Below are positions 34,101 through 45,419 of a DNA stretch of 64,000 nucleotides, piece by piece (position 1 is the first letter of the stretch; every line of letters starts with the position of its first letter). The notes under the pieces are model-generated. The model did not search any database and was not told the DNA's origin. It worked only from the letters and a program-made list of their open reading frames with translations. This DNA is from Plasmodium brasilianum (Eukaryota; Apicomplexa; Aconoidasida; Haemosporida; Plasmodiidae). Where the stretch lies: positions 372,001 through 436,000 of the forward strand of contig NC_090117.1 of assembly GCF_023973825.1 (NCBI RefSeq), written 5' to 3'. The translations under genes and the position numbers were made by a program.

Positions 34101-34984
34101 CAGATATCGCCTTTCCCGATGGAAATGTAAACAGAGGAGATACAAATGTGGAAACGGCTTTCTATAAAAGTAAAAAAGAGAAAGTTTTCTCTACAGAGTG
34201 CAATGGAAAGTACGATAGCGATTACTTTGATCAACTAAACAACTCGAGAAATGTACTTCTCATTATTAACAATTTGTTTTTTCATATCAAAATGGGCTAC
34301 AATGGTGGAAGTAGTAGTGGGGGAAGCGGTATCAGTAGTAGTAGTACTGATGTGAACAGTTGCTTATTGAAAAGCGAAAACACACAAAGCTGCAGTGCAA
34401 ATTTTACTTTGGAACAGCTGACCATTAGACAGTTGTTGCTCTTGTATGAGGCATACACGTTATGCTGCTCGTATATTGATCATTCCTTGAAAACGATCAA
34501 AATTATGAACAACGACAAGAATGCTATTTCGTCCAAATTCCACAAGCAGGTGGCATCCGTTGTAGCGCAGCTTGTAACTACTTAAAAAGAGAAGGAAAAA
34601 AAAAAAATAAAGCAAAGAAAATAAAATAAAGCAGAGAAAATAAAGCAAAGAAAATAAAATAAAGCAGAGAAAATAAAGCAAAGAAAATAAAATAAAGCAG
34701 AGAAAATAAAGCAAAGAAAATAAAGCAAAGAAAATAAAGCAAAAGAAAGAAAAAGATAAATCACCTCCTTTACGTTTAATTCATTTTGCACATTTAGACG
34801 AGCACATCTGTCAAGTGATACTACAATTTTGCATCAGGTCCCTCTCTATTTGTTGCTTCTACCATTTTTTACATATCGTATCTTTTTCATTTTCATTTTG
34901 CAGAGTTCTAAAAGTGAAGTAATAAACGAGCTCGTTCATCATCCCTTTCAAGTGGACATTTGCATAAGGAGGAAGTTTCCCTGA
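31183..34984 (+). CDS. Second helical-repeat protein with RAP-like C-terminus, broken at two homopolymers
   Basis: Reading frames: 31183 to the T18 tract; then about 31283-33689; then 33686-34573; then a spliced last exon 34904-34984 (donor CTT|GTAACT, acceptor TTTTGCAG, phase 0). The middle part has paired helices (LTQIVINMYRILKYNKNELL, YHLLCFALLHIELKKNI) typical of heptatricopeptide-like RNA-binding repeats. The spliced end reads FHKQVASVVAQL then SSKSEVINELVHHPFQVDIC, the helix-loop-strand start of a RAP-like domain, similar in pattern to the end of the gene at 23726-27745. A role in mitochondrial RNA or ribosome metabolism is inference. The first frame may instead begin at ATG 31311, leaving the T18 in the 5' UTR. 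A 77-nt intron (31219-31295) is another option. Low-complexity Lys/Asn/Ser inserts are frequent. Confidence 0.7.
31260..31277 (+). other. T18 tract at a frame break near the 5' end of the second RAP-like gene
   Basis: The frame from ATG 31183 (MNLQKEIIKLVDHKKYLKNV) and the long frame that follows differ by one base across this T18 run. One more T or two fewer would join them. A short intron with donor AAAAAT|GTAAAA and acceptor AAAAAG|TTG, phase 0, would also join them. Confidence 0.6.
33664..33676 (+). other. A13 tract at a frame break inside the second RAP-like gene
   Basis: The 5' frame ends ...KKKNSSL-stop 13 bases after this A13 tract. The next frame (MNKIDKVKIPSCDLLEWN...) overlaps it by four bases and is open back into the tract. 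One extra A or two fewer would fuse them. No splice pair is obvious, so a homopolymer length error or true slippage is most likely. Confidence 0.7.
34574..34903 (+). other. Intron with AAAATAAAGCAGAG repeats, second RAP-like gene
   Basis: 330 bases. About ten copies of a short AAAATAAAGCA(A/G)AG unit fill 34600-34745, followed by a pyrimidine-rich acceptor region. The opposite strand reads as Phe/Leu/Cys/Ile repeat ORFs that are not genes. Confidence 0.7.
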
Positions 34985-35435
34985 CCATATTTTTTTTTTT
35001 TTTTTTGTTTTTTAAATCTAAGTTTTTGCAGTATATATGTTTTCTTTGATATTGAAGCGGAAAGGTGGCGTTTTGAAGAGTTTGCGCAATGCCGCTGATG
35101 GGGGCGCAAATGAGTCTGATGTGAGTGCGACACGCATAAATATATGTTTGTGCATGGGTATACATGTAAGCATGTGTGTAAATGTGTGTAAATGTGTGTA
35201 AATGTGTGTAAATGTGTGTAAATGTGTGTAAATGTGTGTAAATGTGTGTAAATGTGTGTAAATGTATGTGCATGTATATTTATGTTCACGCATATGTATA
35301 CATATGTACATATTTATACCTGCGTCTTGGGGCACACTAAAAGGGGCCCATTCATTTTTTTTAATTTTTAATTTTTCTTTTTTTTCATTCCCATCGAGTA
35401 TTCTCCCGAATTATACCTCCATGTTACTTCCCTAT
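34985..35435. other. Convergent 3' spacer with 10-bp repeat
   Basis: The stretch between the stop codons of the RAP-like gene (+) and the SNF2 gene (-). It holds a T19 tract (about 34989-35007) and about nine copies of GTGTGTAAAT (35173-35265). It yields three overlapping minus-strand His/Thr ORFs that are repeat artefacts. Confidence 0.65.
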
Positions 35436-38400
35436 TTATTCCTTTTTTTTTTTTTTTTTTAGTTCGTCATCTGCATCTCCTTGTGCATATTTTTTTTCTA
35501 TGCTCATCTCGCTGAAGCTTCCGCTATATTTCCTTTTCCCCTTTTTCTTGGGAGATAAATTTTTCGAATTAGCTGGAGAAGGAGTGTCAGATGCGATGCT
35601 GCCAGTATTGCTTAATCGAATTATATCACATGATACTTTTTTCCTGCTAGAGCTTCGGACATTGTAGGGTACACTTCCTTTGAGGGGGAATTCCTGAGTG
35701 GAGTTCTCGCTATTGTGGGGTTTACCATCTGCACATGTCTTCTTGTCTGTGCAGGATTTTCCATCTATGCAGATCTTTTTTTTGGGGTTATCCATTTCTC
35801 CTATTCCAACCTCTTCAATGCCAACCTCTTCAATGCCAACCTTTTCAATGCCAACCTCTTCAATGCCAACCTCTTCAATGCCAACCTTTTCAATGCCAAC
35901 CTCTTCAATGCCAACCTCTTCTTCCCCCGTGACAAACTGTTCCGGTTCGCCCAATTCGTTAAGAGTCCTTTTCTCCTCATGCGTACTCTTTTCAGCAAAC
36001 GAATTCTCAATCAATTTTATAAAATCATTTTCTGTCAATTTTTCCTCTTCCATTAAATTTGCGTTAATAACTTTTCGTCGTCTCTTAAAATTTATTTCGG
36101 TACATTCATCAGTATCATCATAAAAAAGATATGAAGGTAACTCCTCCTTATTTATTAATTTATTGGTTTTAATTAGGACCCTCTCAACTTCATTTTGATT
36201 TTCCTCCCTAAGGATGAAGCTGTAGAAGTCATCCTGCACTTCGTGAGAGGCACTGTGAGCAGCATTGTGAGCGGTATTGTAGAGGATAGTATGATCCATT
36301 TCTTCTCCTTCTTGAAGAGACGTATCGTTTACATCCCCGAAAGATAAAGTGCTTTTGTTGTTACAATTATCAGCACATATACCTGTACTGTTAATACTGT
36401 TTTTATCAGTAACTTCATCACGTTCCCCCGGTTGACCCCTTTTTAACTTATTACTTGAATGATTGGACATTGTAACATTGTGTTGTTCACTTTCTGCTTT
36501 TATATTTTTTACGTCGTTCTTTTCGTGTTCTAGATCTGATGAGAAAGAATCATCTTGTTTTTTGTTCAAACAGCCCTTTGCCAGATTCTCACTATGCTCA
36601 GCATCCTTCACACTATTCCTTTGTTCCTTCCCCCTTTGACCACACATCATGTGCTTAGATGTTTCAACGCTAACATCAACTCCAATCTCGACGTCAGTCT
36701 CATCGCCAACATCAACTTCAATCTCGACATCACCCTCATCGCTAACTTCTCTCCCCTTCCCCTCTTCGTCTTCACTCATATAAGTAAATTGCCCCTTACC
36801 TAGGTCTTCCCTGCTGAGGGAGTTTAAAACGGAAAAGTAGTGTTCCCCAAAATAATTTTTGTCAAAATGGAGGAAATAATCTATTTCTTCTTCATTCCTA
36901 CCCATGTAATAGTTTAAAACTATAGGATTAGTGGGTTGTGTAGTGGCATCATTCTGTTGATATCTTTTAAAAATATTTTTTAATTTATTTTGTCTATCTT
37001 CATCATTATAAATATTGTTATATAACCCTGCTTGTATAACTTTATCATTCATTTTCAACTTGTTCTGTGCTTTTTTTAGAACTAATTCTTCTACTTCTGA
37101 TAATGTAATGAATCGAAATACTTTCACTACATTTTTCTGTCCAATCCTATGGCACCTACACATGGCTTGTATATCTTGGTGTGGATTGAAATCGCTATCA
37201 AAAATTATAACAGTATCTGCTGCTTGTAGGTTTAACCCTAAGCTCCCTGACCTCGTTGATAAGATAAAGATCATCGTATCTTCATTTCCTCCATTCGCCA
37301 ACTCGTCTCTCGGTTTCTCCCCCAAAGTTCTATCACGTTGGCATCTACCTCCGTTATCGACGCTATCACCACTTTCACCATCTCCTTGGCTTCCGCCATT
37401 ATTATCGATTCCCCCCCTTTTGCCGTTCTGACCACTCTGGTCGTTCCCCCGGTTGAAGGCCTCTATAATTTTCTTGCGCTCGTTTAGAGCTATATTTCCG
37501 TCCAGGCGGTGGTACTTGTACTGCCTAAGGTCCAAGTAGTCACATAAGATGTCCATAAGCTTCGTCATCTGTGAAAAGATAAGTATCTTGTGCTTGAATT
37601 TCACAAGTTTGGGCAGCATTCTATCTAGGACTTCAAATTTACCGCTACATTTGATAAGCATTTCATCAATATTATAATCATCTAAGAATAAATAAGGATG
37701 GTTAACTATTTTTCTTAATTGCATAACAATATTTTGAAAAGTCTTTGTAGTTACAGATCCATTGTGATTAACTTGTTTAAATCCTTTAGTTTCTATTTGT
37801 TTATACAAAATTTTCTGATACAAGGATAATTCGATGTGTACATTATATTCATACTTCTTAGGTAACGATTTTAAAACATCCTTTTTTACTCTTCTAAGCA
37901 TAAAAGGTAGTAACACACTATGAAGCCTATTAATTATTAACAACTGCTCTTCTTCTGTAATAGTTTCATACACACCCTTTTCATTATGTAATGGCTCAAT
38001 AAACCATTTTTCAAAATCTACACATGAGCAAAAAATTTTAGGTAAAAGAAAATTAAGAAGAGACCATAACTCACTTAAATTATTCTGTAATGGAGTTCCT
38101 GTTAATAATACACGATGTTTACTTTTAAACTCAGATAATATTTTATGAAATCGTGATTTATTATTCTTCATACGATGACCTTCATCAACTACTATATAAT
38201 TCCAAGCTATTTTCATGAGTACCGTCTTTTCCTTTATTACAAAATCGAATGTTGTTAAACATATATCAAATTCGCATTCTAGTAAATGCTTACCCATATT
38301 TCTTCTGTGTATTTTGTTACCTATATATGTTATTACGTTCAACGTTGGGCACCAGATACTAAACTCGTTGATCCAATTGGGCAGTGTTGATAGTGGAACA

Positions 38401-40991
38401 ATTACGATACTCTTTAAATTGGTACTGGAAGTCGCACTGCCAGTGCCACTTCCTTCGCTTCCTCTAATTGCACTTCCTGTATTAGCACCATATTTGAACT
38501 CCTTTAGATAAGCAAACAAACTAATCGTCTGGACCGTTTTACCCAGTCCCATTTCGTCAGCCAAAATGCCATGAAGATTGTTATTATACAATGATACCAA
38601 CCACTCTAATCCCTCCAGCTGATATTGCATTAATTTTCCTCCTACCAAAATGGATGGTTGAACTACTTTTTCCTTAACTGAGTGGGATAACCTATAGTAT
38701 TCCTCTCTCGTATTTTTGTAATTTGTCATATGCGATTCGTTCGCATTCTCGTCCCGTTTTGTTATGCCTGCACTTTTACCCATTCCATCGGAAGAGCCAC
38801 TGCCATTATGGTTACTCCCACCACTACCACTACTCCCACCACTACTGTTACAATCGTTAAGGTTACTACTACAACTGCCACTAATAATGATTTCACCGTT
38901 AATGCTGCCATTTATCTTTTTTTCGACAATACCCCCCCCTTTCTGCAATAACATGGAGGAGGTCATGTTACTTAGGAACTTCTCAGTAACAGCCACCAAC
39001 TCTTGCAGTCTCTTATTTTTTGTTTTTTTTATCAATTTAATATATTCATCCATGTTATTTTCTTTTAATAATCTCATTCGTTCTTTTTCCTCTCTTTCTA
39101 CTATTATTTTTCTCTTTTGTTCTATAGCTTTCATTTGATTATAACACAAGTTCGCCAATACTTTTTTGTGTTCTATCCTTTCTTCATATACCATATTAAT
39201 GTAATTACTGTGCTTCCTTAAGCTATTCCAATTCGTTACTAATATATACTGTTTTAAATTATTAATTTTGTTTTGAATTTTTGAACTCTTTTTGATGTTA
39301 TTTATATACTTCTCTAGACTGTTCTTCGTTACACTTTCTATTTTATTTATGTCTTCATTGAAACTCACACTGCATTTGTTTTTATCACCACTTAACTTGA
39401 GGTTCTGCTCACCTTTTCCACTAACTGTACCACTGCTTACACCACTTCCCTTACCACTACCCATACCGCTTCCCTTTCCACTGCCCATACCGCTTCCCTT
39501 TCCACTGCCCATACCGCTTCCCTTTCCACTGCCCATATCGCTTCCCTTGCCACTACCCATACCGCTAGCACTCCACAGTTCATCGAGGGCTGTTTCGGCT
39601 CTCCTCCTATTTTGCAAAGATCTGTAGGCAAATATGTTAGCAGCTGGCTGATTTTCACACCTTAACCGATTCATGCATTTTATTGGTATTTTCATTGGCT
39701 GGTTATCACTAATTATGTGAAAACCAAACAAGGAATTTATAACATCTGCTCTTAATTTCTTTTGTTTTAATTCTATTTTCTTTACCATATCTTCATTTGA
39801 AAAAATGTTTCTCATTACTTCCATTAAGTCTTTCATAACGTTAAGATTCTTATGCTTCATTTTAATATTCTTATCTGTAATACTTTTTACTTTTTCAAAA
39901 AATTTCAAATTAAAATGACTCATCATATTATATTTTATACATATTTCATTTATATGTCTAAAATAAACATTTTTTGCTCTTTCGAGCTTTTTCAAATTAC
40001 TCAACTCTTCTTCATCAAATTCTAAACGTTCTATTATTTCTTCATCTGATGTATTAGAACTGTCAGTACTATTTTCTTCGCTATCTGATGAGTCCGAAAA
40101 TAAAAAGCTGCTATCAGAATCGTCTCCTGATTTGACTAAGTTGCACCAGGTTCTAGATCTCTCCCCCATTTCTGCCTTTTCCGGTAATTCAGTATTGGAA
40201 GCATGTATAGACTTGGATTCCGGTACAAGTTCCCCTTCAAGCGAAGAAGACAATGATTCAATGCCCTCTAATGGAAACTCGGTTATATCTCCCCTTTTCC
40301 ATAACAAACTTCCATTTATTTGCAATTCGCCATTAGTAATAGTGCCATTTCTTAACGGACCATTTGATTTACTGCATGGTGAAGACCTTTTATTCTTTCT
40401 AGCTTTTTTTCTCTTTCTTTTAATACGTTCCCTATGCCTCAAAAATTTGAGTTTTAACCCCAAGTCCATTAAAGTATTCTCCATACCATTTAGATTTTGA
40501 AATAATGTATCATCACATGAACATATCATATTAATATGATCATTAATATACTCATTTAAAGATTTACTTACAAATATTTGTTTATCATTTCGAATTCTTA
40601 AGTGTTCACTCATATATAAATATTCGCACTTTTTTGAACTCCCCTTGCATACCTCCTTCATATCGCTTTTTTCCACTTTGCATGTACTAACTACTATATC
40701 TGATAAATTGAATTCATCATTTTGGTTAATATCGACTTGTTCTCCCTCATTTCCTCCATGTGACAAGTAATCGTTATGCTCATCCTCTTTTACCTTTACC
40801 TTACCTCCCGTACACTCAATTTTTTCCACCTCGAGCTTATTATGCATTGTACCATTACTTCTATTATGGATAAGCTCCTTGTCTTTCTTCGCTTCCTTGA
40901 CAACAGGCCTACTCAAATATTCGACCGATTTTTCGCTACACAAATTAATATTTGTATTGTCATGTTTATTTCTGGTCAATGTGTTATTCAT
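35436..40991 (-). CDS. SNF2-family chromatin remodelling ATPase, BRG1-like, with HSA-type region
   Basis: 1851 aa, single exon. SNF2 ATPases move or evict nucleosomes using ATP. DEXH lobe: motif [12 protein letters not shown] at about residue 812, then [10 protein letters not shown], motif [10 protein letters not shown] at about 942, motif [23 protein letters not shown]. Helicase lobe: [18 protein letters not shown], then [20 protein letters not shown] and [19 protein letters not shown] at about 1250-1295. Before the ATPase, an HSA/post-HSA-like helix (about 595-665: [20 protein letters not shown], then [20 protein letters not shown] and KNKRLQELV) matches the BRG1/Snf2 subclass rather than ISWI. 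After the lobes no SANT/SLIDE or bromodomain is obvious. Acidic and Ser-rich tails, Gly-Ser-Met/Lys repeats (about 477-520) and GIEEV repeats (about 1690-1727) are low complexity. A roughly 60-residue Gly/Asn insert splits lobe 2. Nuclear. Confidence 0.92.
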   Translation of the reverse strand: MNNTLTRNKHDNTNINLCSEKSVEYLSRPVVKEAKKDKELIHNRSNGTMHNKLEVEKIECTGGKVKVKEDEHNDYLSHGGNEGEQVDINQNDEFNLSDIVVSTCKVEKSDMKEVCKGSSKKCEYLYMSEHLRIRNDKQIFVSKSLNEYINDHINMICSCDDTLFQNLNGMENTLMDLGLKLKFLRHRERIKRKRKKARKNKRSSPCSKSNGPLRNGTITNGELQINGSLLWKRGDITEFPLEGIESLSSSLEGELVPESKSIHASNTELPEKAEMGERSRTWCNLVKSGDDSDSSFLFSDSSDSEENSTDSSNTSDEEIIERLEFDEEELSNLKKLERAKNVYFRHINEICIKYNMMSHFNLKFFEKVKSITDKNIKMKHKNLNVMKDLMEVMRNIFSNEDMVKKIELKQKKLRADVINSLFGFHIISDNQPMKIPIKCMNRLRCENQPAANIFAYRSLQNRRRAETALDELWSASGMGSGKGSDMGSGKGSGMGSGKGSGMGSGKGSGMGSGKGSGVSSGTVSGKGEQNLKLSGDKNKCSVSFNEDINKIESVTKNSLEKYINNIKKSSKIQNKINNLKQYILVTNWNSLRKHSNYINMVYEERIEHKKVLANLCYNQMKAIEQKRKIIVEREEKERMRLLKENNMDEYIKLIKKTKNKRLQELVAVTEKFLSNMTSSMLLQKGGGIVEKKINGSINGEIIISGSCSSNLNDCNSSGGSSGSGGSNHNGSGSSDGMGKSAGITKRDENANESHMTNYKNTREEYYRLSHSVKEKVVQPSILVGGKLMQYQLEGLEWLVSLYNNNLHGILADEMGLGKTVQTISLFAYLKEFKYGANTGSAIRGSEGSGTGSATSSTNLKSIVIVPLSTLPNWINEFSIWCPTLNVITYIGNKIHRRNMGKHLLECEFDICLTTFDFVIKEKTVLMKIAWNYIVVDEGHRMKNNKSRFHKILSEFKSKHRVLLTGTPLQNNLSELWSLLNFLLPKIFCSCVDFEKWFIEPLHNEKGVYETITEEEQLLIINRLHSVLLPFMLRRVKKDVLKSLPKKYEYNVHIELSLYQKILYKQIETKGFKQVNHNGSVTTKTFQNIVMQLRKIVNHPYLFLDDYNIDEMLIKCSGKFEVLDRMLPKLVKFKHKILIFSQMTKLMDILCDYLDLRQYKYHRLDGNIALNERKKIIEAFNRGNDQSGQNGKRGGIDNNGGSQGDGESGDSVDNGGRCQRDRTLGEKPRDELANGGNEDTMIFILSTRSGSLGLNLQAADTVIIFDSDFNPHQDIQAMCRCHRIGQKNVVKVFRFITLSEVEELVLKKAQNKLKMNDKVIQAGLYNNIYNDEDRQNKLKNIFKRYQQNDATTQPTNPIVLNYYMGRNEEEIDYFLHFDKNYFGEHYFSVLNSLSREDLGKGQFTYMSEDEEGKGREVSDEGDVEIEVDVGDETDVEIGVDVSVETSKHMMCGQRGKEQRNSVKDAEHSENLAKGCLNKKQDDSFSSDLEHEKNDVKNIKAESEQHNVTMSNHSSNKLKRGQPGERDEVTDKNSINSTGICADNCNNKSTLSFGDVNDTSLQEGEEMDHTILYNTAHNAAHSASHEVQDDFYSFILREENQNEVERVLIKTNKLINKEELPSYLFYDDTDECTEINFKRRRKVINANLMEEEKLTENDFIKLIENSFAEKSTHEEKRTLNELGEPEQFVTGEEEVGIEEVGIEKVGIEEVGIEEVGIEKVGIEEVGIEEVGIGEMDNPKKKICIDGKSCTDKKTCADGKPHNSENSTQEFPLKGSVPYNVRSSSRKKVSCDIIRLSNTGSIASDTPSPANSKNLSPKKKGKRKYSGSFSEMSIEKKYAQGDADDELKKKKKKE
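35806..35925 (-). repeat. 15-bp coding repeat, pentapeptide [10 protein letters not shown]
   Basis: Eight or nine 15-bp copies in frame within the C-terminal part of the SNF2 protein. The unit TTCAATGCCAACCTC (plus strand) alternates with a TTTTC variant giving Lys for Glu. Confidence 0.88.
39430..39565 (-). repeat. 15/30-bp coding repeat, [10 protein letters not shown]
   Basis: Four to five in-frame decapeptide copies in the SNF2 N-terminal region (about residues 477-520). The plus strand reads Pro-Leu-Pro-Phe repeats, a shadow ORF. Confidence 0.85.
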
Positions 40992-42908
40992 AATAAAAAG
41001 AGGAATATTTTTCCGGTTGACCAGAACTACTGGAGATGCGGAAATAACGAAAAAGAAGAAAAAAAAAAAAAAATAAAAAAAATAAAAAATAAAATAAAAA
41101 CAAAAACAAAAACAACAAAAAGGAAAAGAAAAAGAAAAAGAAAAAGAAAACTAAAACTAAAAACGAACAAGAAAGTAAAAAACGAAAACGATAACAAAAG
41201 AATAAAAGCATGTGTATGCATGTGCATAAGGACACGACTTTTATACATACTTTTTCCTCTTATTGTCGAGTGGGTGTTTTCAGTTGTAATATGAACAAGC
41301 ACACCTCACCTCAACTGTTTTGCTTTGATTTGCGTTATCTTTATGTACCAGCGATTTTTATTTTATATCTTCCGTTCTTATGATTTAACATAACACGTGA
41401 AAAATAATAAGACAGTGCATGTATTTTACAAGTCTTTATTTTTTAATTTAAAAAATATAATGAAAACAAAAAAATGGGAACTTTAATATTTTAGTATTAA
41501 ACCTCTTCACTAAGTATTTTTGTTATAACACCGACGCGACTACAAAAGTGAATCTTGTTCGCATTAGGTATCTATCATGTGTGAGATTTGCAAAGCACAA
41601 AAAAAAAAAAAAAAAAAAAAAAAAATATTCAAAATAACCGCATTACTAAAATGAAAAAAAAAAAAAAAAAAAAAAAAAAACTCAAAATAACACACACTAC
41701 ACAAATATAAGAAAAAAAAAAAAAAAATGCACAATTAAAACGGCCTTCTTTTCCTTAAAGCATTAACATTAACGTTGTTATTTTTAATTTTCATTTATCA
41801 AAAAAATGCTTCATCGATGCTGAATGTTGTTCTCTTTTTTTTTTTTTTTTTTTTTCTTTTTATTATAAAAATACATGTTTTGTGTCTAAAACGGCCAAAG
41901 TAGTATTTTTATTTTCCACCGTATCATCGAATAAATAACTCAAACGAGGGTCCTTACACACTTTTAACAGTTGAAGATTACTGGTAAAAATGGGAAGACG
42001 CAAATGTACGAGGGTACATAAATGAACTTAAATAGACATCAATAATTGGTCTGAGGAAGTCTGTACATATAAATATATATGTATGTATGCATATATGTAT
42101 ATATATACCCACACACATGCCCGATTACAAGCCTGATACAGTGCTTCCTATTTTTACACAAATAACGATGTTCTTAGTTTCACCATACGTTCGCTCGAAA
42201 AGCTTAAACAGTGACAATACAAATATTACATCAGAGTGTCGAATATATTGAGAACAATTCCTTAATTATTTTAAAAACATACAATTAAAAATAGTGATAC
42301 CTATTCGAAAAAAAAAAAAAAAAATTCAAAGTTTTTTCAAAGAAATTCCTATGAACATCGTGCTTTAATGCAAAAAATATGAAGGCATATATAAGAATAA
42401 AAACACATAACTTCTTCATGTTTATTTTTGAGAATTATTTAAAATATTAACAATTTTATGTATGTTAATGAAATATTCTGTGTGCATTACTGTTCTTGTA
42501 ATTTCTTTTTTTATTTTTTTTCCTCCTTTTTTTTGTATATTTCTCATCATATGAAGCTATTTTTTTTTTTTTTTTTTTTTCAATTCAACAAATAACCAGT
42601 ATAAAACCTTTAATTTACCGATTTCACAAAAATTATAAACTTCTTTACATATAAGGGCTTACTTCTACATCTTTATACAATCGTTACAGCTTTTTAAATA
42701 AAGTAATAGTATTAAAAAAAAAAAAAAAAAAGAAAAACCTCTCCCCCTTAATTTCTTATAGCAAAAAATTATAATTTCCTATAATATTCAGTTTTGTAAA
42801 AATATATATACAACACATACACATGTACACATGTACATATGTAAGTATGTTTAGCCTTTTTTTTACATATTTTCACTACTATTTTTTAAAATAATAATTT
42901 TCCACCAC
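40992..42908. promoter_or_regulatory. Divergent spacer between SNF2 and DHHC genes
   Basis: 1.9 kb between two divergent start codons. It is rich in A tracts (41600-41625, 41654-41681, 41711-41727) and T tracts (41838-41856, 42560-42580), with an AAGAAAAA-rich zone at 41050-41160. It must contain both promoters and 5' UTRs. ORFs here (for example 40776-41294) are shadows of the SNF2 N-terminus plus Lys runs. Confidence 0.5.
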
Positions 42909-43993
42909 ATGATGAAAATTAAGATAAAAGAAACTCTCTTAACATTATACAGATCCCTTATTGTTATACTTGTACAATATAAAATAAAAAAAAAGGGAAA
43001 ACAAGAGTGATATAAAATTTAAAAATAAACAAAAAAGAAAAACCAAAAAAGTAAAGAAAAAAAAAAAAAAAAATCCGACAACTCTATTTCCCTTATTACT
43101 ATTAACAGACATACACTTTACTCTTTCAGTCCATGTACATGTGTTCCAAATTTATATCAACCTTTGCGTAAAAAAAAAAAAAAAAAAAAGATAAAAAGGG
43201 AAAAAGACGCTTATATATGTGCAAGTGTGTATATGCATACATAAATACATACAAACATATGTAGAGAGGGAGATAAGGAAACTATTATGAATACTCAGTT
43301 GAACTATCAACTTTTTTAATTAAAATTTCCCGCGAATTGAGTGATGCATAAATAAGTTCCACTTTTAGAGGTATACAAATAATAAACGATATATTTTTTT
43401 CTTTTTTTTTCTTGTCAGAATAAAAATAAGAACAATTTCTCTTTTTTCATTTTGGTCTGCAACCTGTATGACCTTATGGTGTTACACAACTTGTCTTTTC
43501 AAAAATCCTGGTTTTTTAAACGAGGCAGGTACACTATTCATGATAACAGTTCAACAGTTCATTTGTTTTCATGTATTTCCATGTATTTTAATGTATCTCC
43601 ATATGATTTCATGGATTTTCTTTTATTTTCTTTTATTTTCTTTTCATTTCATTTATTTTTTTATTTTTATTTTTTTTACGTATTTTATTTATTCTTCTCT
43701 CAATATATAGACGACTATTCTCTTTTTTTTTTTTATATCATTTCTTATAGAATTTTCAGGAGAAAATACAACTGAATATGAAATTAGAGTAAATATGTGT
43801 GAAAAGTGTAATCTTCCAAAAATAAAAAGATCTCACCATTGTTCAGTGTGCAAAAAATGCGTAATAAAAATGGACCATCACTGTAAAATTATGCATATGT
43901 TCATAATTTGAATCGAGGAAAAAAAGAAAATTAAAAATATAAAAAATAATAATATAAAAAAAATAAAAAAACAATAAAATATATACACATATA

Positions 43994-44056
<63 letters not shown>

Positions 44057-45419
44057 CATATACGCACATAAACCAATGGAAAAAAAAATACATTTTTCCC
44101 CGTTCTTTTTTTATATATACAATAATAAAGGCATATGGATTAATAACTGTGTTGGGTTATACAACCAGAAATTCTTTATTCTTCTAAATTTTGTAAATGC
44201 GAAATAATAAAAAGATTAATAATAATCTCATAGCAGTGCTATGGAACTATAATAAAGCCGTTACGCCTTGTAACTCTTAATGATATTATATGCATATCAT
44301 GTTCAAGAACAAAAAACATTGTGCTTTATTTGTTCTTCATGTTTGTTTTGTTTTACTTTATTGTATTGTAGTGTGAAGTAATGTATTTTTTTTTATTTTT
44401 TATTTTTTTTTTTTAGTACGCATTATTAATGTGTTGCAATTGCTGCTTTGTAGTTATTTTTAAAATTATAACATGTATAAAGTCCCAACATAATTTTAAA
44501 GCTGAGGTAAAACTGAAAATAACGAATACTATTTTTGTTTACAACTTATTTATTAAATTTCTTTGTTGTTCTTAATACTTATTTTTTTTGCACATATCTT
44601 GTTCATGTTTTTTTTATTTTACTCATATTTTGTTCATATTTTTCTCATTTTGTTCAAATATTTTTTCTTTTTCCAGTGTGTGCTCACAAAAATGGATCTC
44701 ATTCATATCATAGTAACATAATGGGAAAAGAAAAGAAAAGAATAATAACCTTCTTTTGCATTGAAACATATTCTCGTTAATTTTAATAGATGTTATGAAA
44801 TATGTGCTTATTTTTATGAATGTTTTAAGGTAAACACCATAAGCTCTCTAATATTTGGAATGATTGCGCTTGTTATGCTAGTCGATCAGTATTGTGCAAT
44901 AAAAACAAACACAACAGGTTTTTTAAAAAAACACAAATACGCAAAAGTACGTGGTCATATAAGTACATATACATATATATAAATATGTGTGTACATATAT
45001 ATGCTTATGTTTGTACATATATATGCTTATGTTTGTATAATCATTTCGCCTTACCATATTTACAAATTCAAGGAGGAAGTGAAATTACATACTTTTAAAC
45101 GATTACACAGGCATAGAACTTTTAAAAAACATAAAGGGGAAAACGCAGCCATTTCACGAATCACTCATAGAAGTGTTTGAAACTCCATTTTCTTATTTAT
45201 GGTATTATAAGGATATAAAACAATGAAAAAAGCAATATGGACCCGCTTAATTATAAATTTCTTTTAATTTAACTTTTATTTTTATGCCTTTTTTATACAA
45301 ATTTTTTTTTTTTTTTAATTACACATTTCTGTTTAAGGCTTCTTCCAGTAAATAGAAAAGTGCAGAAGAATTTGTCAGTAAGTGCAAATTTTACGCAGAA
45401 AAAAAATAAAGTAATTTAG
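42909..45419 (+). CDS. DHHC palmitoyltransferase, about nine or ten short exons
   Basis: The enzyme S-palmitoylates cytosolic cysteines on membrane proteins. Best chain: 42909-42971, 43130-43167, 43419-43528, 43760-43882, 44131-44192, 44417-44506, (optional 44680-44715), 44830-44946, 45149-45201, 45338-45419. Joins are in phase. TM1 is across exons 1-2 ([17 protein letters not shown]). TM2 is in exon 3, followed by [10 protein letters not shown], matching the DPG motif. The cysteine-rich domain is in exon 4: [20 protein letters not shown], then CVIKMDHHC split by an intron and continuing [15 protein letters not shown] in exon 5. TM3 is in exon 6 and TM4 in exon 8 ([14 protein letters not shown]), then NTTGFL in place of TTxE. 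The end, [17 protein letters not shown] then LLPVNRK, resembles the PaCCT/VFG-WLLP end. DHHC is followed by Ile, not the usual Pro. Exon 7 and the start of exon 9 are uncertain. The target and membrane are unknown. Confidence 0.78.

Noticed and set aside
34908..35335. Three overlapping His/Thr-rich minus-strand ORFs
   Set aside because: They derive from the 10-bp GTGTGTAAAT array and overlap the last exon of the RAP-like gene.
40776..41302. 172-codon plus-strand ORF and Lys/Phe-rich neighbours over the SNF2 start
   Set aside because: They are antisense to the SNF2 N-terminus, continued into an A-rich upstream tract; no motif.
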